The notes: generated by a model from the letters alone, not told the origin. A DNA stretch of 64,000 nucleotides from Ectothiorhodospira haloalkaliphila ATCC 51935 (GCF_000633935.1 NZ_KK214998.1:12356-76355); one strand, 5' to 3'. Shown: positions 17,034 to 27,403, counted from the first letter of the stretch. Made by a program: numbers and translations.

Positions 17034-17477
17034 TCAGCTTCGGGTTGTCTGTTGGATGGCCGCCTGCAGCGCCAGCGCGTATCCCTGCGGCCCCAGGCCG
17101 ATGATCACGCCGGCCGCCACGTCCGACAGGTAGGAATGGTGGCGAAAGGCCTCGCGGGCGAAGGTGTTGGATAGATGCACTTCAATGAAAGGGATGGCCA
17201 CGCCCAGCAGGGCGTCGCGCAGGGCGATGCTGGTGTGCGTGAAGGCCCCCGGGTTGATCAGGATGCAGTCCACGTCCTGAGTGCGCGCCTCATGGATGCG
17301 ATCGATGAGGGCATGCTCGGCGTTGGACTGGAAGGCCTCCAGGGTGTGGCCCGACTGGTGTGCCTGTTGCTGCAGGGAGTGGACGATGTCGTCCAGCGTC
17401 TGCGCGCCATAAATGCCCGGCTCGCGAGTGCCCAGGAGGTTCAGGTTGGGACCGTTCAGCAGCAGGAACTTGGCCAT
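17034..17477 (-). CDS. aroQ: Type II 3-dehydroquinate dehydratase
   Basis: Dehydrates 3-dehydroquinate to 3-dehydroshikimate in the aromatic amino-acid pathway. Motifs of the small dodecameric type II enzyme: [19 protein letters not shown] with catalytic Tyr23, [17 protein letters not shown], and the FIEVHLSN active-site His. 147 residues is standard. First gene of aroQ-accB-accC; the ribosome-binding region and promoter must lie in the repeat-rich gap at 17478-17744. Confidence 0.97.
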   Translation of the reverse strand: MAKFLLLNGPNLNLLGTREPGIYGAQTLDDIVHSLQQQAHQSGHTLEAFQSNAEHALIDRIHEARTQDVDCILINPGAFTHTSIALRDALLGVAIPFIEVHLSNTFAREAFRHHSYLSDVAAGVIIGLGPQGYALALQAAIQQTTRS

Positions 17478-17551
17478 GTGGATTCACGCACGCTTGAAAG
17501 TGGGAAATACCCGACCTTTGCGGGATGAAACCGCAGCGATGCGCAGAGAAA

Positions 17552-17603
17552 GGACACCCCCCAAAGGTGCCCAGGATTGTGCCTCAAGGGCGGGGGGGTG
17601 TCC
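17552..17603. repeat. Long inverted repeat upstream of aroQ-accBC
   Basis: GGACACCCCCC (17552-17562) and GGGGGGTGTCC (17593-17603) form a perfect 11-bp stem with a 30-base loop, 75 to 126 bases before the aroQ start. It may fold in the leader of the acc operon or serve as an operator. No T-run follows on either side, so it is not a standard intrinsic terminator. Confidence 0.55.
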
Positions 17604-17689
17604 AGCCGTTAAATAAGGGAACACTGATTTTGCCCGGAGTTTGGGGCAATTTCTGCGGAATTTGTGACGAGATTGGGGTGGGGCGTGAG

Positions 17690-17715
17690 CCCCTCTCCCG
17701 ATTGCGGGAGAGGGG
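17690..17715. repeat. CCCCTCTCCCG hairpin repeat, copy 1
   Basis: CCCCTCTCCCG-ATTG-CGGGAGAGGGG, a perfect 11-bp stem with a 4-base loop just after the stop of the TlpA-like gene. The same arms recur at 27276-27301, and a variant at 41951-41974; all three lie between genes. This is a dispersed REP-like hairpin that may also protect mRNA 3' ends. Confidence 0.75.
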
Positions 17716-17744
17716 TTGGGGTGAGGGCAGTCACGGCACGGGGC

Positions 17745-18293
17745 TCACAACAGCGGCTTCATCTCCCGCTCCAGGGTATCCCGCTTCAACTCGCCCGCAT
17801 GGATATACCGCACCTTGCCATCCCGGTCCAGCAGCACGCTGTAGGGCAGGCTGCCGAAGCGGTTGCCATACTCGCTGGCCACGTCCATGGCATCGTCCTC
17901 GCCGATGAGCACGGGGAAGTTGACGCCGTAGGTGTCCAGAAAGTCGCTCACCGCCTGATGTTCGTCGATGGCCACGGCGACGATGGTCAGGCCCTGTTCC
18001 TCATATTCCTCCTGCATGTCCACGAACAGGGGCATCTCCCTGACGCACGGTGGGCACCAGGTGGCCCAGAAGTTCAACAACACCACGCGCTCGTCCCATT
18101 CGCTGATGTGGCGCGACTCACCTTCCAGGTCGTGCAGGGTGAAGTCCGGCCGCTGCTGACCCTGCATGCCGGCACCGGTGAGGTTGCTGTCGGCGTGCGC
18201 GGTGGTGGGGGCCAAGGAGGCGGCCGTGAAGGTGAGGCCGCCGGTCATCAGGGCGAGGGAGAGCAGGGGGGTGAGAAGGTGTCTTGGGGTCAT
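17745..18293 (-). CDS. TlpA-like periplasmic thiol-disulfide protein
   Basis: Exported thioredoxin-fold protein. Signal peptide about residues 1-35 (cleavage likely after TTAHA), then the redoxin fold with DFTLHDLEGE, the CxxC active site in NFWATWCPPCVREMP, and the cis-proline region GSLPYSVLLDRDG. 182 residues is typical of TlpA/ResA/DsbE-like reductants. The CPPC motif and location just after dsbD suggest it is reduced by DsbD and helps supply electrons for cytochrome c maturation or sulfur metabolism; the exact partner is not visible. Confidence 0.85.
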   Translation of the reverse strand: MTPRHLLTPLLSLALMTGGLTFTAASLAPTTAHADSNLTGAGMQGQQRPDFTLHDLEGESRHISEWDERVVLLNFWATWCPPCVREMPLFVDMQEEYEEQGLTIVAVAIDEHQAVSDFLDTYGVNFPVLIGEDDAMDVASEYGNRFGSLPYSVLLDRDGKVRYIHAGELKRDTLEREMKPLL

Positions 18294-18370
18294 GATGTCT
18301 CAGGTTGTTTGTGATTCAGAAAGGGACAAGAGGTTTATGGGAGGGGGTGAGGGCGCGCCCGTTGCCAGCG

Positions 18371-20185
18371 TTACCCCCGCCCAAACGCCCGGTTCACGTG
18401 CTCCAGAAACGGCCCGGCCGCCTTGTATCCCATCATCCGGAAATCCCGCCGCTCTTCCCCTTCGGCATCGAAGAAGATCATCGCCGGCGGCCCGAACAGC
18501 TCGAAGTGTCGCATCAACTCGCGATGATCCGAGGTGTTGGCGGTCACGTCCGCCTTGAGCAGGCGGGTGCCGGAGAGGGCGGCCACCACGTCCGGGTTGC
18601 GGAAGGTGGTGCGCTCCAGGCGAACGCAGTCCACGCACCAGTCGGCGTAGAAGTCCAGCATCACCGGCTGACCCGATTCACGGGCCCGTTCCAGTTCGCG
18701 CTCAAGATCCGCCATGCTGTCCACCGGCTGGAATGAGAGGCTGGCCTGTTCGCTGGCGGCACCTCCCATGGCCAGGCCACTGAGGGGGCGGAACACATCC
18801 TTGCCCCCGGACGCGGCGCCGATCATCAGGATCACGCCGTAGACCAGGATCACCAGACCGAGGCCCTTCCACAGGGCCCGCCAGCCGCTTGCAGCATCGG
18901 GCAGGGCGGTGAGGGCGCCCATGTAAACGGCGGAGACGATGAGCAGCGCCGACCACAACAGCATGGTCACCTGGGCGGGCACCACCCGCTCCAGCAGCCA
19001 GATGCCCATGGCCAGCAGCAGCACACCGAACACGGCCTTGACCGTGTCCATCCAGGCCCCGGCCCGGGGCAGGATCTTGCCGGCCGAGGTGCCCAGGATC
19101 AGCAGCGGCAGCCCCATGCCCATGCTCAGGCTGAACAGGGCCAGGCCCCCCAGGAAGGCATCACCGGTCTGGCTGATGTACAGCAGTGCCCCCACCAGCG
19201 GGGCGGTCACGCAGGGGCCGACGATCAGCGCCGAGAGGAAGCCCATGATGCCCGCACCCATCAGGGTGCCCCCCTGTTGGCGGTTGGAGACGGTGGAGAG
19301 TTTTGTCTGGATGGATGCCGGGACCTGCAACTCGTAGAACCCGAACATGGACATCGCCAGGGCGATGAACACCGCCACGAAGCCGCCGATGATCCAGGGG
19401 TTCTGGAAGGCGGCCTGCAGGTTGGCGCCGGCCAGCCCGGCCAGCACCCCGGCCACGGTGTAGGTGAGGGCCATGGCCAGCACGAAGACCAGCGAGATGA
19501 GGAAGGCCTTGCGGGTGGTGAGATCCTTCTGCCCCAGGATGATGTTGGACAGGATGGGGATCATGGGGAACACGCAGGGCGTGAATGTGAGCAGCAGGCC
19601 GAAGCCGAAGAAGACCAGGGCCACCAGCCAGATGCGCCCGTCCGCCAGTTGCCCGGCGATGCGGTCCTGCTCCGAGACCGGCGCGGCAGGCGAGGTGTCG
19701 GTGGGCGCGGTGGCCTCGTCTTCAATCACGCCACGGATGTCGCTCAAGTCCAGGGAGGCGGTCTGAAACAGGGGTGGGTAGCACACGCCGATATCGGCGC
19801 AGCCCTGGGAGCGGGCTCTCAGATCCAATGAGCCGGGGGCGTCATCGGCGCGGGTGATGGGGATCTGGATGCGGATGCTGTCCCGGTAGGTTTCCACCTG
19901 GCCGAAGAACTCGTCTTCCTTGATGGTGCCCGCCGGGCGGCGGGGATCCCCCAGTTCGATACCGTCCGTCTGCGATTCGAAACGGAACTGCTCGCCGTAC
20001 ATGTAATAGCCATCGGCGATGGTCCACTGCGCCACCACCGTGTCCTCGTCGGCCATGTAAGCCTCGAAGGCAAAGGCCTCCTCCGGTGGCAGCAGGTCAT
20101 CCCCCATCAGCGCCAGCGCCGTTCCCGAGGGCACCAGCAGGAGCAGGAAGAGGGCGAGCAATAGCCGTTTCAGCGAATCAGTCAT
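18371..20185 (-). CDS. dsbD: Thiol:disulfide interchange protein DsbD
   Basis: Moves electrons from cytoplasmic thioredoxin across the inner membrane to periplasmic thiol proteins. Three domains: signal peptide and alpha domain with the Cys pair in SQGCADIGVCYPP (about 125-140), an eight-helix beta domain with Cys in LTFTPCVFPMIPIL and LIVGPCVTAPL, and a C-terminal thioredoxin-like gamma domain with DWCVDC. At 604 residues it is full length. Its start overlaps the cutA stop (20182-20185), so they are coupled. Confidence 0.97.
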   Translation of the reverse strand: MTDSLKRLLLALFLLLLVPSGTALALMGDDLLPPEEAFAFEAYMADEDTVVAQWTIADGYYMYGEQFRFESQTDGIELGDPRRPAGTIKEDEFFGQVETYRDSIRIQIPITRADDAPGSLDLRARSQGCADIGVCYPPLFQTASLDLSDIRGVIEDEATAPTDTSPAAPVSEQDRIAGQLADGRIWLVALVFFGFGLLLTFTPCVFPMIPILSNIILGQKDLTTRKAFLISLVFVLAMALTYTVAGVLAGLAGANLQAAFQNPWIIGGFVAVFIALAMSMFGFYELQVPASIQTKLSTVSNRQQGGTLMGAGIMGFLSALIVGPCVTAPLVGALLYISQTGDAFLGGLALFSLSMGMGLPLLILGTSAGKILPRAGAWMDTVKAVFGVLLLAMGIWLLERVVPAQVTMLLWSALLIVSAVYMGALTALPDAASGWRALWKGLGLVILVYGVILMIGAASGGKDVFRPLSGLAMGGAASEQASLSFQPVDSMADLERELERARESGQPVMLDFYADWCVDCVRLERTTFRNPDVVAALSGTRLLKADVTANTSDHRELMRHFELFGPPAMIFFDAEGEERRDFRMMGYKAAGPFLEHVNRAFGRG

Positions 20186-20502
20186 GGGTCCGTGGTTTCC
20201 TCTATCCAGTCCAGGTAGCCTTCAAGTCCGTGGGTGATTGGAACCGCGATAATCTCGGGAAGTTCATAGGGGTGCTCATCCAGCAGGGCTTCCTCCAGGG
20301 CCTCGTAGCACTCCGCCCGGGATTTGATCAGGAGCACGTATTCCGAGTCTTCCTGAATCTCGCCTTCCCACTCGTAGATGGACGTGGAGCCGGGCAGTAC
20401 GGTGACGCAGGCCGCCAGGCGCTTTTCCACCAGAAGTCCGCCGATCTCCCGGGCGCGGGCGTCGTCGTCCAGTGTGGTGATGATCAACAGGGGTTCGTGC
20501 AT
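20182..20502 (-). CDS. cutA: Divalent-cation tolerance protein CutA
   Basis: Small trimeric cytoplasmic protein associated with copper and other divalent metal tolerance; the biochemical role remains unsettled. Family features: LLIITTLDDDARAREIGGLL, the ACVTVLPGSTSIYEWEGEIQ block, and HPYELPEIIAVPI. 106 residues is normal. It overlaps dsbD by 4 bases, an order seen widely in gammaproteobacteria. Confidence 0.96.
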   Translation of the reverse strand: MHEPLLIITTLDDDARAREIGGLLVEKRLAACVTVLPGSTSIYEWEGEIQEDSEYVLLIKSRAECYEALEEALLDEHPYELPEIIAVPITHGLEGYLDWIEETTDP

Positions 20503-20553
20503 GGTCGCTCCAGGGGGTGCAACTGAGGATGAGGCTTGAGTGTAAGGGCTGCC

Positions 20554-21420
20554 TCAGGGCAGCACCACCCAGGCCGACATGCCGGCACGCAAGCGATGAT
20601 CCTCGGGCGGATCAAAGGCCACCCATGCCTGAAAGCTCCCCGCATCACTCTCCAGGGCCTCGAGCCCCACCCGCTGCACGCGGCCCTGAAATTCCTGATC
20701 CTCCACCCGCACGCGCACCTGGGTGCCAGGCTCCAGTTCGGCGGCCCGGCGGCTGGAGACCTCAAGCACCGCCACCATGGGTTGCACCACGGCCAGGGTG
20801 AGCAGGGGTTGCACCTGCAGGGTGTTTTGCACCACCTGGCCCGGGTGTACGTGCCGGGCCACCACCAGGGCCTCCATGGGGGCCTTCACCTGACTGTATT
20901 CCAGCCCCAGCCGCGCCTGGGTGAGTTCTGCCCGGGCGCCCTGGTGGGCCGCTCGCGCCATGGATTGGTCGATCTCTGCCAGGGCCAGCTCCCGGCTGGA
21001 GATGAGGGCGCGGTCGTACATTTCGCGCGTGCGCTCATATTCCCGCTCCGCCTCCTCGCGAGCCAGCTTGAGCCGCTGCTCCTGGGCCCGGGCGCGCTCC
21101 AGCTCAGCCTTCGGGGCGCGGTCATCCAGGCTCACCAGCACATCCCCCTCGCCCACCCGATCGCCGGGCTGAACCTTCACCCGCGTCACGACACCCGAGA
21201 CCGGGCTGCCCACCTCCATCCGCATCGACCAGTCCAGCCGTGCCGGCGTCTCGTCGGCGAACCCTTCCTCGGCCAGGCTGGTCGCCGGCACCAGCAATAC
21301 GGCGATCCAGATCAGCAAGAAGCGGGCGGGCAGGTGTTCGCGAAGAGGGTGAAGGCGAAGGCGGAGAGGGCGTCCGCCCGGTTGTGGCCTCGGAAAGGTG
21401 TCTGTCCCCTTTTTGCTCAT
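20554..21420 (-). CDS. Periplasmic adaptor, HlyD/RND-MFP type, short
   Basis: Second membrane-fusion protein of the window. It has a signal anchor at about 25-50 (LPARFLLIWIAVLLVPATSLA), a lipoyl half SPVSGVVTRVKVQPGDRVGEGDV, an Ala/Glu/Arg-rich coiled coil (about 108-165), the second half VKAPMEALVVARHVHPGQVV, and a barrel. At 288 residues it is shorter than usual, lacking most of the membrane-proximal domain. It forms a pair with the TolC-like gene 99 bases upstream; no inner-membrane transporter is adjacent. Confidence 0.85.
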   Translation of the reverse strand: MSKKGTDTFPRPQPGGRPLRLRLHPLREHLPARFLLIWIAVLLVPATSLAEEGFADETPARLDWSMRMEVGSPVSGVVTRVKVQPGDRVGEGDVLVSLDDRAPKAELERARAQEQRLKLAREEAEREYERTREMYDRALISSRELALAEIDQSMARAAHQGARAELTQARLGLEYSQVKAPMEALVVARHVHPGQVVQNTLQVQPLLTLAVVQPMVAVLEVSSRRAAELEPGTQVRVRVEDQEFQGRVQRVGLEALESDAGSFQAWVAFDPPEDHRLRAGMSAWVVLP

Positions 21421-21519
21421 CTTCGATGTCTCCGGTCCCGATAAAAGGTCGAAAAGAGGTGCCCGAAAAGAGGTGCCTGTCCTCTTCCCTTTTTCTTCCC
21501 TTCTCTCTTGTTGTTTCTG

Positions 21520-22824
21520 CTAGTCAAGGGGGCTGAAGTCGGGCTGGCCGGTGAGGAGGGCCAGGCGTTCCCAGGCCAGGGCCAGCAGGAATTCGGTTTC
21601 GGCGGTGAGCAGCAGGGCCTCGGACTGACGGGTCATAGCGTCGCCCAGGTCGGTGGCCACTTCCATCTCGTAGAGGCTGCGGCTGCGGTCCAGATACAGG
21701 TCCCGGTAGTCGGCATGTACCTGGGCCTGTTCGCGTCGGGTGGTCAGTTGCTGGATGCGTTGCCAGGTTTCCAGTATGTCCTGGCGCAGGGCGTATTCCG
21801 CTTCGGCCAGATGGGCCTGGGCCTCCAGGCGCCCGGCCTGTTCCCGGGCGGTGGCAGCGTCCACGCGGCCGCCTGAATACAGGGGGACGTCCAGCACCAG
21901 ACCCAGGGCCAGTGGGTTGCGATCCCCACCGAATTCACGGTTCCACCAGCCGGCTTCCGCCTCGGCCTGCAGGGTGGGGCGGCCCTGGGCCCGCTGGGCG
22001 GCGATGCGCTGACCTGCGGCTTCCACCTCCAGGCGCAATGCGCGCAGCCGGGGATTATTCTGCTCGGCGGTTTGCCATAGGGTTTCGAGATCCGGCAGGT
22101 CCCGGTCATTGCCGGGCAAGCGTGGTGAGCGCAGGCGGTCGGGCACGTCGCCCGGGTGGCCCAGGATCAAAGCCAGTTGCTGGCGCATGGCACGGGTGCG
22201 TTGCAGGCTCTCAAGGCGCTGCATGCGGGCGGCCTGATAGCTGTTCTCCCTGGCCATCAGGTCAATTTCCGAGATCTGTTCCAGGCCATGGCGCTCACGC
22301 AGACGATTGAGTTCCACGAACTCCACGGCCATGGCCTCGTTGTCCCGGGCATAGGTGAGATCGGCCAGCAACACCTGGAAATAGCCGCGCATGATCTCCA
22401 GGCGGCGCTGGGCCCGGGTGTGGGTGAGTGCCAGGGTCTCGCCCCTCAGGGTGGTTTCCGCCGCGGCCTGCTGATGATGGCTGCGACCGAAGTCGTAAAG
22501 CGTCTTGCGGGCCTGGAGCAGGGCGCGGGAGTCGTCGTGGCGGTCGATGGGGGCAAGATCGTTGGGCTCGATCCAGCGAGGATTCAGGCGTAGCCCGATT
22601 TCCAGGTCATTGCGACTCTCGGCCAGGTCCCGGTCCGCCTCGGCTAGACGTTGGCGGGCCTGGCTTCGGGTAAGGCTGGGATGGGTCGGGCTGGCGTGCG
22701 TCAGCGCGTCCTCCAGGGTGAGGGGGCGGGGCAGTTCATTGGCCCGGATGGGGGCCTGCGCGGGCAGCAACAGCCCGAGGCAGACCAGCGGACCCAGGGC
22801 CCGTATCAGGCGTCGAGATGGCAT
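21520..22824 (-). CDS. TolC-family outer-membrane efflux protein
   Basis: Outer-membrane channel/tunnel protein. A signal peptide (about 1-27, ending at PIRA) is followed by two OEP repeats of long amphipathic helices, for example LTRSQARQRLAEADRDLAES and its counterpart near residue 260. Periplasmic tunnel helices dominate. 434 residues is within the family range. It precedes the short adaptor gene in the same direction, so the two are probably co-expressed; their pump could be the RND protein at 504-4034 or one outside the window. Confidence 0.87.
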   Translation of the reverse strand: MPSRRLIRALGPLVCLGLLLPAQAPIRANELPRPLTLEDALTHASPTHPSLTRSQARQRLAEADRDLAESRNDLEIGLRLNPRWIEPNDLAPIDRHDDSRALLQARKTLYDFGRSHHQQAAAETTLRGETLALTHTRAQRRLEIMRGYFQVLLADLTYARDNEAMAVEFVELNRLRERHGLEQISEIDLMARENSYQAARMQRLESLQRTRAMRQQLALILGHPGDVPDRLRSPRLPGNDRDLPDLETLWQTAEQNNPRLRALRLEVEAAGQRIAAQRAQGRPTLQAEAEAGWWNREFGGDRNPLALGLVLDVPLYSGGRVDAATAREQAGRLEAQAHLAEAEYALRQDILETWQRIQQLTTRREQAQVHADYRDLYLDRSRSLYEMEVATDLGDAMTRQSEALLLTAETEFLLALAWERLALLTGQPDFSPLD

Positions 22825-22844
22825 GGGGCGAGTCCGGTTACGGC

Positions 22845-23426
22845 TCAGCCGCCCCGGGCCTCCTGCTGGCGTTCACGCCGATAGCGGCTGAAGGGCAGAT
22901 CCTCATAGTGACCGCCCTCCACGTATTCGCCCAGCCAGATGAATTCCTCCACGCTGGAGGTGGGGCCGGTCAATCGGGCGATGGGTTCGCCGTCCAGGTT
23001 GAAGAACTGGAACACCGGGGTGGCCCGCACGCCGTGTTCCTCGAAGGCCCAGGCCTGTTCGGTGGTGGTGTTGCCCTCGAAGTCAGTGATCTCGATGGCG
23101 CCCTCCACATCCACGGAAAAGCTGGCGAAGTGGGCGTTGAAGTACTCCTGCACCTGGCGCTGGTTGAGGATGTTGTCCTTCATGCGATGACAGAAGGGGC
23201 AGGCGTCCATCTCGAAGAAGATGAGGATGGCCTTTTTGCCCTCGTCCCGGGCCAGTTCCAGTTCCTCCTGGAAGTCGCCGAAGGTGGTGCGGAAGAAGTG
23301 CTCGTAGGGATCGCGCTCATCGGCCACGGCCTGGCCGGCCAGGGGTGCCACGAGGGCCAGCGTCAGCAGCAGGCTGATGATCAGGGGCAGGCTGGGGCGG
23401 TCCGTTCTGGGGGGGCGGGTGCGCAT
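22845..23426 (-). CDS. SoxW-like periplasmic thioredoxin
   Basis: Exported thioredoxin-fold protein of 193 residues. Signal peptide about 1-35 (ending AVADE), then FGDFQEELELARDEGKKAIL and the active site DACPFCHRMK, with a cis-Pro segment VRATPVFQFFNLDGE. The CPFC motif and extended insert (EITDFEGNTTTEQ) resemble SoxW, the thioredoxin paired with sulfur-oxidation or cytochrome maturation genes. No sox genes lie in the window. It is 21 bases upstream of the TolC-like gene. Confidence 0.82.
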   Translation of the reverse strand: MRTRPPRTDRPSLPLIISLLLTLALVAPLAGQAVADERDPYEHFFRTTFGDFQEELELARDEGKKAILIFFEMDACPFCHRMKDNILNQRQVQEYFNAHFASFSVDVEGAIEITDFEGNTTTEQAWAFEEHGVRATPVFQFFNLDGEPIARLTGPTSSVEEFIWLGEYVEGGHYEDLPFSRYRRERQQEARGG

Positions 23427-23556
23427 GACATATCTCCTGCGGTTCGATCCGTGAATGTCAATTTAATATATCCATGGGAGATATGGAAAGAAGTTTTTGG
23501 TGGGGTGGTGCTGGCGGAACTCAGCCGGCCCGCACCCTGCCAAGGAAATCTGCACT

Positions 23557-23650
23557 GTGGGAGCGGGCCTGCCCGCGAACGGGGGTGGCGTCTGGCTGGG
23601 GGCTGTGCACGCCGTTTTTCGCCGCCGAGGGCGGCTCCTACGGGAGCGGG
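23557..23650. repeat. REP-like palindromes between SoxW-like gene and fxsA
   Basis: Two short hairpins: GCGGGC-CT-GCCCGC at 23563-23576 inside GTGGGAGCGGGCCTGCCCGC, and GCCGCC-GAG-GGCGGC at 23621-23635 followed by TCCTACGGGAGCGG. The first resembles the 52-bp repeat unit at 14146-14276 in reverse orientation and is a common REP-type sequence. Confidence 0.65.
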
Positions 23651-23661
23651 TCAGGTTGGGG

Positions 23662-24201
23662 CTATTTCTGATCCTTGCGTGGCGGTTCCACCTCCGGCCT
23701 GTTCTCCTCCTCGCGCTCCCACTCGCCTTCGATGGTCTGCCCGCCCCCCGGCCGGCGCGGGTCGCCACCCGGTCCGGCCCCGGGGCGCGGTCCCTGGCCT
23801 CGGTACTCCGTATACACGTTTTGGGCATGAGTCTGGGCCATGAATACGCCCCGGTTGATCAGGTAATTCGCCATCACCCGGCGACTGCCCGGGAGCAGGC
23901 AGGCGAAGCCCACCACGTCGGTGACAAACCCCGGGGTGAGCAGCAGGGCGCCGCCGATGACGAGGAAGAAGCCTTCCACCAGTTCGGTGGCGGGGAGTTG
24001 CCCCCGGTCCATGCTCTGCTGCACCCGGGTGAGGGTGGCCAGCCCCTGGCGGCGGAGCAGGGCGGCGCCCACCACCGCGGTGAGCACCACCAGACCCACC
24101 GTGGGCCAGACGCCGATGATGCCGCCCACCTGGATCAGGACGTAGATCTCCACCAGCGGGATGGTGAAAAAGAGGACGAGGAGAATCGGAAAGACAGGCA
24201 T
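23662..24201 (-). CDS. fxsA: FxsA-family membrane protein
   Basis: Small inner-membrane protein; the E. coli relative suppresses phage F exclusion when overproduced, natural role unknown. Membrane segments are visible at about 2-20 (MPVFPILLVLFFTIPLVEIY), 22-45 (VGGIIGVWPTVGLVVLTAVVGA) and 75-100 (FFLVIGGALLLTPGFVTDVVG), with the family motif LLLTPGFVTD. The Pro/Gly/Arg-rich C-terminal tail (about 130-179) is cytoplasmic and variable. The ATG at 24201 gives the normal N-terminus. It is divergent from groES, the usual location for fxsA. Confidence 0.9.
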   Translation of the reverse strand: MPVFPILLVLFFTIPLVEIYVLIQVGGIIGVWPTVGLVVLTAVVGAALLRRQGLATLTRVQQSMDRGQLPATELVEGFFLVIGGALLLTPGFVTDVVGFACLLPGSRRVMANYLINRGVFMAQTHAQNVYTEYRGQGPRPGAGPGGDPRRPGGGQTIEGEWEREEENRPEVEPPRKDQK

Positions 24202-24337
24202 GACGTGGGGTTTCCGTTGGGTTTGGATCGTTTATAACAGCGCCGCGACGGGCGCGTAAACTGCAGACCCCGGGCTGCCAGTCAACGAGGACGGGTTGAA
24301 ATCCGTCCCCTGCAGCAGTTTGTCGATTGTTCCCCCC

Positions 24338-24365
24338 TTGACATCCCAAAGTGCGTTACTATCAT
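24338..24365 (+). promoter_or_regulatory. groESL sigma70 promoter
   Basis: A perfect -35 TTGACA (24338-24343) and TATCAT -10 (24360-24365) with a 16-base spacer. The CIRCE repressor site begins at the last -10 base, so transcription should start inside it. Confidence 0.8.
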
Positions 24366-24391
24366 TGGCACTCACCGAGGGGGAGTGCTAA
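24365..24391 (+). promoter_or_regulatory. CIRCE element (HrcA operator) of groESL
   Basis: TTGGCACTC-N9-GAGTGCTAA, matching the CIRCE consensus TTAGCACTC-N9-GAGTGCTAA at 17 of 18 arm positions. It overlaps the presumed start of transcription. The repressor HrcA is not encoded in the window. Confidence 0.93.
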
Positions 24392-24451
24392 CAAGCCCCC
24401 GGGACAGACACAAAAACCCGTCCAATCGATTTATCTGAGGAGTCAAGGCCC

Positions 24452-26444
<1,993 letters not shown>

Positions 26445-26486
26445 TCGCCCGCGCCATCAGCGCCTGAATCTGCCCTTGGCAGTCTG

Positions 26487-26522
26487 CAAAGCCCCGCCTT
26501 GTGCGGGGCTTTGTTGTTTTTT
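26487..26522 (+). terminator. groESL intrinsic terminator
   Basis: CAAAGCCCCGC-CTTGT-GCGGGGCTTTG, a perfect 11-bp GC-rich stem with a 5-base loop followed by TTGTTTTTT. Textbook Rho-independent terminator 42 bases after the groEL stop. Confidence 0.95.
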
Positions 26523-26604
26523 GGCGCGATCCGGGGCACTACGCATCCGGCCCTGATATCTTGTATGGTGTTACAGACGTGAAGCGAGATAAGGAGAAAA
26601 TAAT

Positions 26605-27240
26605 ATGCAAAAAATGACCCTGACCTGTGGCGTTGGGCTGGCCACCGTTCTGATGTTTGCCAGCATTCCGGCGGCATCCGCCTCGAGTGGCTACACTGTG
26701 GATCCCCGCGGCAATGTGGTGCGCGATGGCTCCGGTGATTGCGTGCACACGCCGCGTTGGGAACAGGATCTGGCTATCGAGGGCTGCCAGGGATACGTGG
26801 CGCCAGAGCCAGAGCCAGAGCCGGAACCGCGCGCCGAGCCGACCCCCGAGCCGACTCCCGAGCCGGAGCCGCGCTACGAGACCATCACCCTGGGTTCTGA
26901 AGTGCTGTTCGCCATCGGCAAGCACGAACTGACCCCGGCTGCCACCACCGAACTGGATGCCGTGGCCCGCCGCATCATGGCCGCAGGTGCGGAACTGGAC
27001 CGTGTGATGATCTCCGGTCACACCGACAGCACCGGCCCGCGTTCCCTCAACGAGCGCCTGTCCCAGGATCGCGCCGATGCCGTGAAGGACTACCTGGCTG
27101 AGCAAGGTGTGCCCGCAGACGTGATGACGACCGTGGGTTATGGTCCTGACCGTCCCGTGGCCTATAACGACACCCGGGAAGGCCGTCAGCAGAACCGCCG
27201 TGTCGAGATCCGTATCGAGAAGACGGAACGGGTGAACTAA
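26605..27240 (+). CDS. OmpA-family peptidoglycan-binding protein
   Basis: Exported 211-residue protein. Signal peptide about 1-26 (ending ASA), a short domain with two Cys (GDCVHT...IEGCQG), a repetitive Glu-Pro linker (about 71-94), then the OmpA C-terminal domain with VMISGHTDSTGPRSLNERLSQDR and YGPDRPVAYNDTREGRQQNRRVEI, whose Asp and Arg bind peptidoglycan. It has no membrane beta-barrel, so it is a soluble or peptidoglycan-tethered periplasmic protein like other OmpA-like proteins. A GGAG ribosome-binding site precedes it. Confidence 0.9.
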   Translation: MQKMTLTCGVGLATVLMFASIPAASASSGYTVDPRGNVVRDGSGDCVHTPRWEQDLAIEGCQGYVAPEPEPEPEPRAEPTPEPTPEPEPRYETITLGSEVLFAIGKHELTPAATTELDAVARRIMAAGAELDRVMISGHTDSTGPRSLNERLSQDRADAVKDYLAEQGVPADVMTTVGYGPDRPVAYNDTREGRQQNRRVEIRIEKTERVN

Positions 27241-27275
27241 GGCCAGCTGGCTCTCGCCTTCGCCCTTACCCCAGG

Positions 27276-27301
27276 CCCCTCTCCCGCAAGCGGGAGAGGG
27301 G
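27276..27301. repeat. CCCCTCTCCCG hairpin repeat, copy 2
   Basis: CCCCTCTCCCG-CAAG-CGGGAGAGGGG, followed by TTCTCTGTTT. The arms are identical to those of copy 1 at 17690-17715. Here it lies 36 bases after the OmpA-like stop and could act as that gene's terminator. Confidence 0.75.
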
Positions 27302-27403
27302 TTCTCTGTTTCCCGCACCGGCCCCGTCATTGAATACCGGGGGATTTACCCCGGGCGCCGATCCGTCATAACCTGACCGAACTACTCAGTCACCGGTCGG
27401 CCC

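Noticed and set aside
26760-26890. Glu-Pro repeat in the OmpA-like gene as a mobile or phase-variable repeat
   Set aside because: It is a six-base coding repeat of the usual Pro-rich periplasmic spacer; changes of copy number would stay in frame.
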